A stretch of 64,000 nt of DNA from Diplonema papillatum (GCA_030068145.1 JAPJBO010000156.1:248001-312000), one strand, 5' to 3'; shown: positions 28,390 through 39,469, counted from the first letter of the stretch. The notes: generated by a model from the sequence alone, not told the origin. Translations and numbers: made by a program.

Positions 28390-28980
28390 GGGAAAACGTT
28401 CGCCAGAAGGGGCTGCAAATGGGCACCTGGTGCGAGCCATCAACGACCTATTTTGCGCCGACTCAGGGGTCTCCTCCTTCCCTGGGAAATGGCGGCAGAG
28501 GGTCTGCTCCCTTCGCTATTTTGGCGCGCGGGTTGTATACACCGCCCACGCTTTGCGGCTGGACGAAAGACCGAAAGGATGTTGGGCAAGCTCGAACGAT
28601 TTGCGCCCGTAACAGTTGGAACGATGCCGTACCTGAGTATCCGCAAGACGTATTATTGGTTCAGTGGGAGCTGAGATTCTCCGTCAAGATGCTAGCCGCC
28701 GCCTTAGGGCGGGCTGTTGCCAAAAGGAGGAGAGCCCGCGACACAACTTGTCAACACACGCCTGCCAGACGGTCTCGCCCGTCAGTCAGAACGTCCCCGG
28801 CTGCACCATCATCGACGCAATCATCGTCTATGACAGGGCCGCGGCTCGCACCGCGCCTACGACGTAACGACTTACGCCCGCCGTAGTAGTACGGGACAGT
28901 AGTGGGCGACCCGATACTCCCGGAGAGATGGTCCCTGTACTCTAACTCGTCTCTCTCTCTCTCTAGACATTTATTGCATC
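28390..28980. repeat. Dispersed low-coding repeat, copy A
   Basis: Related to 34560-36530 (copy B): both contain an ACAG(T/C)TGGAACGA segment, a CCGCAAGACGT/CCTCAGGACGT segment and GCTAGCCGCCGCC/GTTAGCCGCCGCC. Both then have an Arg/Pro-coding GC-rich part, CTCCGGAGAGATGGTC and a CT-microsatellite (28951-28967). The plus strand reads (N/D)SWND..P.YPQDV and VK(M/V)LAAA(L/V)GRA in both copies. It is probably a piece of an unknown mobile element. Intact genes are not visible. Confidence 0.45.
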
Positions 28981-29310
28981 GCTAGGAAGTTTTGTCACGC
29001 ACTCGGACACCTCTCTTGGCGCCCTTTTGGACGCCAGGCTTGGGGCGGCCTTGGCGGGGGCTTTCTCGCGGTCGCGCAGTTTTTCAGCCCAGGCAGCAGC
29101 GACACAACCATCCGTTTCGAAAATCAAGCTTATTACGGCCGTCCACTGCAGTTCATCGTCCGACGACCATGGTGAGAGCAATTCTCCTTCTTGCGCTCGT
29201 TTCAGCCATTTTTTCTTGGCATTTTGTGAAGTGCCCATAAATAAGTTTTCACCCCATAAGGTTATTGCACTGATCCCCCAAATTGAAAAATTTGCCACTC
29301 GTGGATTCAA
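28963..29310 (-). CDS. Hypothetical short protein
   Basis: 115 codons on the minus strand, of mixed composition with acidic and basic helices (LRDREKAPAKAAPSLASK) and no obvious repeats. The C-terminal 80 residues look more protein-like than the start, which may be intron sequence. The opposite strand has a poorer ORF. No family is recognised, and the proximity to repeat copy A suggests it could belong to the same element. Confidence 0.25.
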   Translation of the reverse strand: MNPRVANFSIWGISAITLWGENLFMGTSQNAKKKWLKRAQEGELLSPWSSDDELQWTAVISLIFETDGCVAAAWAEKLRDREKAPAKAAPSLASKRAPREVSECVTKLPSDAINV

Positions 29311-29353
29311 TTGCCAAGCTGGTATGCAATAAAACTACCGTATTGCCTCGCGA

Positions 29354-30000
29354 ATGGTGGAAGAAGCCACTCTCGATTCAAGAATTTCGTCGGCGGCGGA
29401 AGGACTTGCCATCATAGAAGAAGACAGAGACGTGCACTCCGCGGCGGGCAGAGGTGCTCGGCACGAAACAGGTAAATCTGGGTTTAGTGGCGGGCGTAAG
29501 CGTTCTACTACTGGAGATGCCGAACTCACCACAACAAATACAGCCGCGACCAGGCACAGATGCTACATTTTCAACTACACCATCGGCACCCCTAGAGGTA
29601 TGTTAAATCTCAGCTCGATGAACGATTGCAGCAAGAAAGAGCAGGCAGGCAGCATTGTAAACACAAACGTGATTTCTGTGACGACAGGCACTTGCACCTG
29701 AATACGATTTCCTCTGATATTTGCAGTCATTTCCCATCACAGCCGAAGCGAATGAATGCGCAAGCACCATCAGTGGTGCGACCCGTTGGAGGCTTGAAGC
29801 CACCGCAAGAAGCCGAACCGCCGGTCGAAGACGTGTGCCTGAATTCCAACGGCTCTAGCCCAGATGACGACAAGACTAGTTCGCGCTCGCCTCTCGACTC
29901 GCGTCTGCGACGCCAAGGAGGAGGAGACCAGCGCTGCTCACCGGCTACAGCTTCCATAATTGCAGCTTCCCAGGTATATCCAGCTCTTGATGCGTTGTGA
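29354..30000 (+). other. Possible spliced small gene sharing a segment with 21.6 kb
   Basis: ORF 29354-29529 contains GKSGFSGGRKRSTT, almost identical to 21588. Downstream an ATG at 29518 opens MPNSPQQIQPRPGTDATFS, ending at an AGAG/GTATGT donor (29598). The acceptor TCACAG near 29744 would continue in phase with a Pro-rich stretch (GGLKPPQEAEPPVEDV) to about 29971 or the stop at 30000. Splice motifs and phase fit, but nothing identifies the product. It may be an element-derived gene. Confidence 0.3.
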
Positions 30001-31180
30001 CAGCAGAAGTAAACCTTGATTCCGATGCACGAAACCAGTAGTGGCAGCTTGGTAGTAGTGAAAGGCGCGCGCCCGCGCAGCTTTTTGAGGTCTGTAGTGA
30101 GTGAATATGATCGGTAGCCAAGCTTCTCCCAAACACACTGCCAGCGTCTTTCGTGTTTACAATTAAGTAGTTACCGGTATTACGAAAAAGAGCAATCCAC
30201 CCCCAATTCTGGCGGTTCTCAGGCGTTTGGAAGAAGTCCGCATCGGCCGGGTGTGGCCCGGGGTGGAACCTTCGGCCACGGTGTGGAAAGGACGAGGCGC
30301 CCGATTTTCTGAACAAGGGGTTGGCTGCCGCTAAGACGATGAGGCGGGCTCCCCTACCCTACTACTGCCGGATCGCGAGGCGGATGAAGGATGCGCGTGG
30401 GTACTCGGGGCCCTGTCGCGGAAGTGGCTCATGCGACACACGCTCTCCCTTATTCCAAATACCTGGACCTGCCTGTATCACTTAAATAAAAAGTCTTAAT
30501 TTAAGCGCGAATCTTGCGGCGTCCCGGGGTGAATATAAATCCTTTGTCCTGATGTCCTTTTGTCCCTCCTTCGCATCAGCCCTTCGTGTACCGGTCGGAG
30601 CCACACCGGGAGCCTGGCGGAGGGTACCGACCGTGTGAAGGGCTAGTCGCGAGGTTACTTTGAGTTTTACTTACCATCTTACACTGCGGTATTGAAACGA
30701 AGTGCAGCGAGACGGAAGGCGTGGTGAGAATGGATCCGGCGTGGGTAAAGAAGTTTGACCTTTCGTGGTTCGAGAGAGGACCGCGCATAATGTTGTTTGG
30801 CTGGCTCGGAGGATCGCATGGCGGTGTTTTGTCATGAGAAGGCTTAACACACGGCAAGGTTTGATGGACGTTACCCGTCGTTTGGCCGAGAGAATTGGAG
30901 TCCGTTACGAGAGTGCGTGGTTGAAGCTGAAGGAAATTGGGAGTTCGAGTGGGAGGTTCTGGAGAAATACGGTAGTGGTAGAGAGCCAAGCGGATGATGA
31001 AGAGGCGGTTCTCACTTCACCTGCCTTTGGTGCGGGTGCTTGACACAGCAAGGATGCTGGCTCTGTCTTCACTCATGTCTTCGGGGAAGTAGGTCAGCGA
31101 AGGCGGTGGTCATGGACTTATCCCATCCCACCGGCATGACGTGTTTTCCGTGCACGAGGAGCCGCATGCCAGGGATAAAA
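30001..31180. other. Intergenic region with coding-like fragments
   Basis: 30731-30836 reads MDPAWVKKFDLSWFERGPRI in one frame to a stop. The adjacent frame (30765-31043) reads 92 codons including LMDVTRRLAERIGVRYE. The two cannot be joined without a frame change, so this is perhaps a broken gene. The rest of the stretch shows nothing. Confidence 0.3.
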
Positions 31181-31460
31181 TGAAACTAACTGACCGCGTC
31201 CACCTCGAGCCCCAAACTTGAGGAAGTGTCCCATACAGCAAACAGAACCAATGCAAACTGAAGTTTTTGCCCATTTGCACAGGTTCTTTTGGAAGACTGC
31301 ACAGTCTGAGATTTCCTGTCTTCTGCGCGTTTTTACAATGCGAAGAATCCCGATGGCCTCATTTGCTGGCCAAGGGCGCTCAACGAACACGAGACGCCGA
31401 CTCCGAGCCCATCAACGTTTTTACCCTCATGGGAGGATGCATAGATAGTGATGCCCGAAG

Positions 31461-31610
31461 ATACCGGGTATCATACCGGGTATCGTACCGGGTATCATAC
31501 CGGGTATCATACCGGGTATCATACCGGGTATCATACCGGGTATCATACCGGGTATCATACCGGGTATCATACCGGGTATCATACCGGGTATCATACCGGG
31601 TATCATACAG
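31461..31610. repeat. 12-bp palindromic minisatellite (ATACCGGGTATC)n
   Basis: About 12 head-to-tail copies of ATACCGGGTATC, nearly uniform, with one variant unit near 31485. Each unit contains the odd palindrome ATACC-G-GGTAT, so the array can fold on itself. The period is a multiple of three and no frame contains a stop, giving long spurious ORFs (YRVS or GYHT repeats). Confidence 0.9.
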
Positions 31611-31914
31611 CTTTGCCCGGGTTAGCTGTCGTGGGAATCCCCAATATTCCCTGTTTGACAAAGGCCCGCCTTTGCCCTTTTTTTGGGCTGTGGTAAAGGC
31701 CTTTTCCCCTTTTTGGAACGAGGCCTTCGGAATAAGAAAGCCTCTCAAGTGAGGGTGCCCGCATGGTCACCTAACCGAGTTAGTGATGTAAAGCCACAGT
31801 CTTCAGTTTTACGGTCATCACGCGCTTGATAATCAACCCATGCTCTTTCAGCGCCAGCATTGACTCCTGTGTGGTTTAGATGAATAGCTTGCATTTTATT
31901 CTTGCAAACAACAG

Positions 31915-32799
31915 GGCCTCGCAGAAGAGACGCTCGTTGTTCTTGCAGACCTGATCACCTTCGTCTGTCGGCAGCAGGTATGAGCATCACAAATGTTATC
32001 TCTGCGTGTTGTTTCACGTGCGGTGAATTGGAAAGCAAGCGACCTCCGGCAAATGGCACAGACGTACCATACTCACAATTCATGGATCAAACAAACACAG
32101 GGAGGACGCGCCAGGGGCAACCGACGATGCGCTGTTGCGGAAGCGCCGCAGACATTGGAGCACGTTTCTCAATGGTTGAGTCGTCAGAACGACATTCTCG
32201 GTGGCGAGGTGGGGCTGGTGGGGAGAGCTTTCTCCCCTGACTTCCCAGAACGCGAAGAAAGGTCTTTGAGGCGAAGCAGCTCGTGTCCGCTGGCCAACGT
32301 CGACCACGGTGCTCTCATGAAAGGGGCTCGTGTTGTCGCTGTAAAGAATATCAAGTCCAAGAAAGCGGTAGTTGTTGAATCTGGGACTCTTGGGTACGTA
32401 AACACATCCCCAGAAGATGGGAAGGTGAACGTTCTTTTTGACACGCGCACAGATAGCTTAAAAAAACCCATAAACGTCAAGACGGATGCTGTTCGCGTTT
32501 GTGCGAGTGCAGCATGCGATGTTTTGGATAAGCCGTCGCTTAGCCGTAACAATAGTGCTGATGAACTTCGAAGACAACTAGCCGAAAAGTATGCGTCTTC
32601 AAATTCTCGAGATGACCCACCTAAGTTGTTTCGTGGACTGAACTGTTCACCCTTACGCGCTTTCCACCATCACACAGAACATCGATGCTTGAAAGAAAAG
32701 ATCACCTCATCACCAAACTCGAGGCTCAGCTTTCTGGTTGAGGGTATGCAAGAGTCTGCATCTCTGCCAGCAACCTTTGGTCCCCCGGGTGCCAGTTGA
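31915..32799 (+). CDS. Hypothetical protein, 3' exons of a spliced gene
   Basis: Exon 31915-31977 (acceptor AAACAACAG, reading GLAEETLVVLADLITFVCRQ, donor CAG/GTATGA) joins in phase 0 to 32101-32799 (acceptor AAACACAG). The upstream part of the gene was not found. The larger exon has a compact region (about 32320-32510) with a beta-rich SH3/KOW-like look (GARVVAVKNIKSKKAVVVES, then GTLGYVN and GKVNVLFD), followed by a Ser-rich tail with helical RRQLAEKYASS. The ORF is open upstream to 31993, but that part would be intron in this model. No family is recognised. Confidence 0.45.
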
Positions 32800-33616
32800 C
32801 ACTCAAGCGAGCCGCCATACATGTTGGCGCGGTACTGAAACTCCGAGTTTGCGGGTGTCATCGTGTTTGCACTTTTCAATGTGGAAACGTGCGCAAGCCA
32901 GATACAACGAGTGGCAGAGCACATGCACAAGACCTTTGTACCTCGTTCGTGTGCAGCTTGAGACACAACGCAATTAAATAGGCAAGTGAAGAGAAAGAAG
33001 AAAGCAACGATGTTGTGAGCTGTGACTTGCGGTGCGTGCTCTTGCCTTTGATGCGGTGCGACCATTCTTTAGAAAGTGGCTGCTTTTTTTATTTGCGCGA
33101 ATGAAAGCCGGAGCGCTGCTGCCTTTCGTGAAAGGTGAAAGATGCGTTCTTACTTGACTCCCCAAACCCTTGTCCTTTCACTGTCAAGAGCTCGGCCTCA
33201 ACTATTCCCGGCGGTCATGTCTTCGACACAGCCTTTTCCAAGGCGTCCTGCAAAAGCCAAGCCATAAATGCTTGTCGGCGAACCAGTCTTTGGGTTCCGA
33301 GTTGCTGCCATGCGCTACCGAAACATGAAATCAGAACATGCCATTTACACTTGTCTCGGGCCGTACCTCTTCTTTTGGCAAGCTTCGAAAATGCCCTCTT
33401 TCGTTCTTTCATTTGCCTGTTGATCAGACCACTGTGACACTATGCCGCGTCTGATATACGTATTCGCCCCCGCCGAATACTGAGTACTAAGGATAAGCAG
33501 AACCAGGCCAGCGTCGTTTGCGCACTTTCCGTCAGTGGCACGCCGAGAACTGCCCGAGTCGGCGAAAGGTTGTGGTCGTGGGTTGTCATCGAACAATCGG
33601 TATTCGTAAACACTTT
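32800..33616. other. Intergenic region
   Basis: About 800 bases, short ORFs only, no repeats noted. It presumably holds the 3' UTR of the preceding gene and the promoter of the next. Confidence 0.35.
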
Positions 33617-33688
33617 GCAGAAAGCAAGATAAAAAGACACACTACAACGCTGCAGAAAGCAAGATCCAAAAAGACACACTACAACGCT
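33617..33688 (+). repeat. Tandem duplication of 35-37 bp abutting a start codon
   Basis: Two copies of GCAGAAAGCAAGAT..AAAAAGACACACTACAACGCT (33617-33651 and 33652-33688) end exactly before the ATG at 33689. It would form the 5' UTR of the following gene. The second copy differs by two inserted C bases. Confidence 0.8.
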
Positions 33689-34282
33689 ATGGAAGGAGCA
33701 GCCGCACTCCGAAACGTATTCGGTGCAGCTCCGCCTGTCCCTCATTTCATCTCGCAGACTTCGGCAGGAGAGAGCTTTGCGAATATCGGGGAAGAGGCAG
33801 ACGTGATGCATGAGAATCACAGTTTGAGGCTACGCTTGCAGCAGGAACGGCATGGAGCTGTGATGGCCTGTGTCTGCGAGGATCTCTTGGGCATTCTGGA
33901 CGAAACAGCGATCAACAGTCAGATACAGGAAATGGTCTTGTTGAAAACCCACTTGAATGTGTTAATCCAGCGGATGCCTGATGTTCAGCAGAAGCTGAGG
34001 GCTTTTCCTGCCGCCCCGATAACTGCCGAGCCGCGGGTTTATTTTGAGCAGAAGCATCGTGAAAAGGTTGTGGGCCTTGTACATGACATGGCGCGGATTG
34101 TTGCTGAAGGTCCAGAGAAAACCGTGGAAGCCCTCACTTGGTACAACATGCACCGTCTCGATAACGCTCTAACTCTTCCAGGAGAGTTGGTTGCACTGAT
34201 GCGGGCCACCGCCTCCCGATTAACTGACGACCTGACGTTACTCATGTCTGTGCTGGACAGACTGGACTCCAAAATGGGGTAG
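33689..34282 (+). CDS. Hypothetical helical protein, 197 aa
   Basis: The first ATG after the 5' duplication gives MEGAAALRNVFGAAPPVPHF. The rest is strongly helical with heptad-like hydrophobics (ENHSLRLRLQQERHGAVM, LLKTHLNVLIQRM, LVALMRATASRLTDDLTLLM), suggesting a small coiled-coil subunit of a larger complex. It lacks TM segments, signal peptide and catalytic motifs. The ORF continues upstream to 33518, but that would read through the duplicated non-coding repeat. Single exon. A cytoskeletal or kinetochore-type subunit is conceivable from the composition, but no family can be assigned. Confidence 0.6.
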   Translation: MEGAAALRNVFGAAPPVPHFISQTSAGESFANIGEEADVMHENHSLRLRLQQERHGAVMACVCEDLLGILDETAINSQIQEMVLLKTHLNVLIQRMPDVQQKLRAFPAAPITAEPRVYFEQKHREKVVGLVHDMARIVAEGPEKTVEALTWYNMHRLDNALTLPGELVALMRATASRLTDDLTLLMSVLDRLDSKMG

Positions 34283-34559
34283 GAGCATGTGGCACGAGAG
34301 CTATTTATTTGCGCTCCCTGTTTTGATTGTCGTGTATGGTTTGCGTAGTGTGCTGACTAGCGAAAACATGTTGTCATTCAGCCTGTTCTGCCCTTCTGTT
34401 GTTAGATTAGACGTGTTAGAAATCCTTCCTATCCTTTCGCATGTGATACGTGTGGCGCAATCTTGAAGAGATTCAAGTGTCCGGCTTCGTACGACAAGTC
34501 TTGATCAAGATCAGCGGTATCAAGTTTATTCGAGCCTGAGGTAGCAACTACCGGCTTAT
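34283..34559. other. Intergenic region
   Basis: Short spacer with no gene or repeat seen. Confidence 0.4.
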
Positions 34560-36530
34560 GTTGCCAGTTAACCGGTCAAAGGCAACAAGCTGGAAAGGGA
34601 TTGCAGATAGAGCACCTTGCAAAGGCCATCAAAGACTCATGCTTCGCTGACACTTGGCCTCCGCCTCCCCCGTAGGTGGCGACAGGGTGTCGAGGGCGTG
34701 CAGCGAAACGAAACACGGGCCCCCCGAAACACGAATCACTTACCCGCCAGAAGATCCCCCAGCAGCTGCGCCAACAACGGCTCCATCCGACCATACCAGC
34801 GACGCGGGACGGCTTACGCCCGGGAGGGAAGCTGCCTCCGGAGCCCCCTCGGCGGAGGTACCCTTGCCTAACACAAGAGAGGATTCTGCTCGGAGCGTCA
34901 AGCAAGATTGGTATCAGATAGCACCTTCAACTGACCAGTCCACACCCTGCAGCTCAGACACAGTCGCTGTTATGCCGAGACCACGTACCCTGTTGCCTTC
35001 GTCGTCTTCAGCGCTTGATACAGCACCGTGTTATGAGTCTTCAGCATATCACCGTCGTTTCCTTCCCTCGTTGACTTCCACCTGCGGACGAACCGTAGCA
35101 TGCCCTACGCTTCCAGCGCGGGCTTGGTTTCTGCCAACGGGCTGCTGAACGGGCTCTCCATCTTCCGTCATGTTCACCGTCACCGTCATAATAAAACTGG
35201 TTGCTGTCAAATCCGTAAAAGGGTACCCCGAATCTGCCACGGTCTCGAGAACAATCCTCCACTCCTGGACCTCCATCCACTTTCCTGCGCTGCGCATACC
35301 CGTACCTACCTGCTAGGGCGCACGCGAGCCTGTCGTCCACATCCTCTTCCGCTCCAAATCCTGCACCCGCCGTACGACGTCTGCCACGCCTGCTCCTTTT
35401 TCTCGTCGTTCTGTTGCTCGTTCCAGCCCTGGGTGCGTACGTGCAGAGGTTTGTCGCCGGAAGGTCGAACGTCGACGGGCCGGTGTTCAGCGGCCTACAA
35501 GTCCCCCGTGCCGATCTACGCGTTCAAGCGGGAAGATGCAGCGGCTCACGGGACTACAACAGTTCAAGAACGGAACGTCGAGATACTCTCGTGGGTCGGT
35601 TCTCCGTCTTCAACTCCTCTGCTGCAACTTCAACCTGAGCACCCGGCTTCCCTCTGCACGACCTTTTACATCTTGCAGCCGCGATGCGCCCCGAAGTCCT
35701 GAATGCGTCAGAAGCAAGGTCTGACCGTCGCCGACTCTGCCAGATACGCCCCAAGTAGCCTTGTCCCTGGAAGTCTCTTTTCACCCCGACCACTCGTTCC
35801 AGCCGCTGCGCACCTGACTATCGTGGCCGCCGCTACTGCGCGCGCCTGCACGGCCTCGAAATATATTCCCTTGTTACCTCGTGGCTATACCATTCCCCTC
35901 TGCCCCAAGCTACCGTAGCCCCCATTACCTTGTACACCTTCGGCTTTGTCGAGCTAATCCAATGGCGCCCGTCTAAATTGTCGCTCCCACCACGCCGCGT
36001 CCACCGCTGCTGTTTTCCGTACCCAAAGACCCGCGACCGCCCATTCCCCTTTTTCCCATTTCGTACACTCCCTTTTCCATTGTTGCGTTCCTTCACTGTA
36101 CAACAATATCTTCTTCCGGACGGAGGACAGAGGTGATGTTTAACGGCATAGAAGCAGTTTGCTCCAAAGACAGCTGGAACGACACCAAACCCGTGTACCC
36201 TCAGGACGTAGCCTTCGCTCAATGAAAGCTGAAGTTTCCCATCAAGGTGTTAGCCGCCGCCGTAGGCCGCGCAGAGTCGCGAGAAAGAAGAGGGCCCGCA
36301 GCGCTACAAGGCGGCGATTCCCCGCGAGAGCTCACCCGCCTGCCAGAGAGCGCCCGCTGCAGCACCAAGTCCGGTGTCGCCACTCACTGTAGCAGAGCCG
36401 CAACCTGCAGCGCGCCTGACGCCCGCCGTAGCAATGCGAAGAGAAGTGAGGAGACCGGAAACTCTCCGGAGAGATGGTCTCTAACTCTCTCTCTCCCTCT
36501 CTCTTCTTTGAAGAAGGCTTGATGCTAGCT
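34560..36530. repeat. Long low-coding repeat block, copy B
   Basis: The plus strand is strongly pyrimidine-rich. Its right part (36165-36510) aligns with copy A at 28600-28970 and ends in CTCCGGAGAGATGGTC and a CT-microsatellite (36482-36510). Open stretches exist on both strands: plus 35100-35702 and 35414-35638 (with a hydrophobic RLLLFLVVLLLVPAL), minus 35833-36222, 35554-35793 and 35049-35297. None has a start, domain or splice model that can be defended. An old, unclassified mobile element is the likeliest identity. Confidence 0.4.
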
Positions 36531-37088
36531 TCAATCATGCATGAACAGGGTTCTGCCTAAACATTAAACTAAGATCTTCCCCCTCCGGAAAATTGAACGT
36601 TCCTCCCGCAGCTACCGGCGCTGCCACTGTCCCAGTACCCTTTCCATTTGTCCCTTATTCCCTGGAAAGTCGCAGTTACCCAGTTTGACCCCCTTTGGAA
36701 TCTTCCCCAAATGTCACTTCTTCCCTTACTCCGTTCCCCCCCTGGCGAAGAAACCCCGATCACCGGCTGCACTTATGTCTCCTCCTCCATTGCTCTGAGC
36801 TCTGAGTTGCTTCCCTGGAGCTTCTCGCCAAGTTCCTTGTTGCAGCGCCCTCTACCGCAGGCCTTCTTGCGCATGGCAAAGCCCTTCGGTCAAACAAATT
36901 CCCGCAGCGTGGACATTCTCCAGTCATCTCTTCGCCCAGGGTCCTTCTCTATCTCTATTGCCTGGTTCTCAATGCCGTGACTTTCAGAGAAGCTAGAGCC
37001 TTATTGACGAATCTTCCCTATCATTTTGTTGACTACACAGGAAACTGTACCGGGGTGGACGGGTCTGCGCCCCATTGCAGAACGCAAG
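36531..37088. other. Upstream region of the transporter gene
   Basis: Pyrimidine-rich sequence with only incidental ORFs (36648-36980 plus; 36569-36772 minus). It probably contains the transporter promoter; no element is identified. Confidence 0.35.
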
Positions 37089-39469
37089 ATGACAGCACCT
37101 GTGATGCCACCGATCGTGACGGAGGAAGAGACCTCGTTTGCGTCCGACTTGCTCACCGATGAGTATGCTTGATTTTCCAGAAAACATTCATTTCTTTTTG
37201 TTCTCTGTGTTTCCTGGATAAGATTCTCCAGAAGTAAGTTAAGCAACAGATGCTTGCAAAAGGCAAAATGGCGAAAACCTCAATAACACAGCCAAGAAGC
37301 GGATTATCCGGACAATTTCAGAGTGAGCTGGGGATCGTTCGTCGTCGCCGGTGTCGGTTTCATGGTCGATCAGTACAATCTGTTTGTAATCGGGACCGTC
37401 ATTCTTGCTATGTCAGTCACTCCAGACGTTGGGCCCTATACACAAACAGAGGGAGCAGTTACACGAGCCATCAAGCTTTTGGGCGCCATGTTCGGGCAGC
37501 TAACTTTTGGTTGGGTGGCGGATGCCCTGGGGAGGCGAGTTGCGTGCTTATTGACCCTGATGTTGGTTCTAGTCGGCGCACTTGGATCGAGTTTATCCGC
37601 CCCGGTTCTTGGCATATCCATTTATTGGTGCCTGTCTGTCTGGCAGCTCGTACTTGGTGTTGGTGTTGGCGGTGAATATCCTCTCAGCGCAAGCATGTCG
37701 CGCGAGTCCACATCTGACTTGCGAACAGTTGGTCTTACTTTCTGCATGCAAGGCTTTGGATTCATCCTGGGGCCGATCGTTGTTCTGGTACTCCTGTACC
37801 TTTTCCCGTCAAATACTTCAGAAGATCTCAACATCGTCTGGCGCGGCGCCCTCGGATTTTCTGCAATTCCGGCCGCTCTCTTACTGTATCCCCGATACAC
37901 AATGCACAACAGCTCCTCTTACGACAAGGCCCGAATAACGGATCGCTACAAGAAGCCTCTTTTACAGCAGCTAGGTCGTACGTCTCGGCGAAGGCTGCTG
38001 GGAACTGCTGGTTGCTGGTTTCTATTCGACGTGTCATTCTATGGCAATTCGATCCTTGCCACTCAAGCCTTTGCTGCGATGCGGCTCACAGCAGATGGGA
38101 ACCCGCAGTCGCCGCATGACCAGATTGCCTCTGCAGCTTGGTCCTTGCTAGCTGTGGCTCTTCTCGGGCTTCCTGGCTACTTGGTCGCGCTCTCCTCCCT
38201 TCCCCACATGGGACTTCGTGCTATGCAGGTCACCGGTATGCAGTCATTCTCGGAGTCTCGAACACGACGAGGCCTGAAAAAGAACGATCGTAAAGAAAAC
38301 GATCGGCTTGACACCCCCCTACACCTGTTATGAACGCGCTCAATGATGCGTCTTCTTGGCGCCAGCACAAAACGCACGCCGAACTTAGCAACACCAGAAC
38401 TCAACATCAGGGTTTCACGGGGGGGTTCGGGAGATCCTCCCCGGGTACCAGACTCACACCGCAGTCCTGTCTGCAGACAGTCAGGTTCCGCGCTGATGAT
38501 GGTCCGCCTTATGTGTCCGTGGCTTAAAGGACCGAAACACGGCGCAGACGGGACCAGTGCGGTGTTGAGCACATACCCATTCCAAGCACGTTCTTGCAAT
38601 TCCCGGGTACTGGTGCCGAACTTGCAACCACACGCCAAACTTAGCATCGCCCGAGCTTTGCTTTACCGGAACTTAGCGACGCCCGGACTTAGCAATACGA
38701 ACTTAACATCTCCCGAGCTTAGCTGCTGATCGGACGTACCCGAACTTCAAGTGCCTGCCTCTAGTCTTGCTGCGCGCCGGTCTTTCGAGCGCACGTACTT
38801 TAATAATGCTGTTTCTGTTTTAGACGGGTTGCAGGAGAACGTAAGCACCGCGAGGCCGTGCAGTTGTCAGGATTTGAAGTCAAATAAGCTCGTGCATTTT
38901 GTTGTGCCGATGTCGGGCATCTTGGCGCCTTTGAACTTGAGTTTCCCCTTGATTCTCTTGCCACCAGGCAGCCCGGGGCCCGTTGTCAACGGGCAAAGGG
39001 CCTGAGGATATCGGCGGCATATTGTTGGGCATCATTTCGCTGCTCTGTTTCTTTTGTGCTCCTATACTTTCAACGACAAAATAACTAAGGTTTTGCTGCG
39101 ATCAGTGTGGTGTTCTCTCTCATCAGCTCGCAGTATGGTCGGATGTCGGATACAACCTTCGTTGTGCTCTACGGACTAACGTTTTTCTTTTCGAATTTCG
39201 GTCCAAACTTCACGACGTTCGTTCTCCCTGCCGTTTTGTTCGATACATCTACGCGTGCCCGTTGTCACGGCGTTTCTGCAGCGTGCGGAAAGCTGGGAGG
39301 AGCCGTGGGGGTGTATGTAATGTCCACAATGATGGAGCAGAAAGATCGAACAACGAGTCCCATTCCTGATGTCTGTATGTTCTGCGCTTTTACGAGCGCT
39401 GCAGGCTTGCTGCTCACAATCCTGTGCATCGACAGAAGTCCCGAGCGCGTTGCAAGAAGGTGTGCTTGA
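37089..39469 (+). CDS. MFS phosphate:H+ symporter-like protein (PHS family), three exons
   Basis: Exons 37089-37162, 37322-38235 and 39090-39469 join in phase into a 455-residue protein. Family features: [13 protein letters not shown] in TM1 (G-x-x-V-D-x-Y), [11 protein letters not shown] in loop 2-3, and [18 protein letters not shown] in TM4 (the GGEYPLSA signature of Pht1/Pho84 transporters). The last exon has [20 protein letters not shown] and [14 protein letters not shown]. About twelve TM helices are expected and the protein would sit in the plasma or an organelle membrane, moving phosphate with protons. It is shorter than the usual 520-580 residues, mainly in the central loop and the tails. 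Donors are GA/GTATGC and ACCG/GTATGC. The exon-3 acceptor CTAAG is the choice that restores the expected [12 protein letters not shown]. Confidence 0.85.
38345..38790 (+). mobile_element. Fragment of the tRNA-headed minisatellite element in a transporter intron
   Basis: Within intron 2 of the MFS gene (38236-39089) lie units such as AACTTAGCAACACCAGAACT and GAACTTAGCGACGCCCGG. A CTCTAGTCTTGCTGCGCGCCGG end follows, matching the CCTCCAGTCTCGCCCCGCGCC end at 44153. The tRNA-like part is missing, so it is truncated. It has the same orientation as the 43.6-kb copy. Confidence 0.6.

Noticed and set aside
31267-31752. ORFs of 80-160 codons reading YRVS or GYHT repeats
   Set aside because: Produced by the 12-bp minisatellite, which is open in all frames because its period is a multiple of three.
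35049-36222. Minus-strand ORFs of 82-129 codons in repeat copy B as host genes
   Set aside because: Some look protein-like, but frames are broken, no start or splice model works and the region is a repeat; kept as a finding only.
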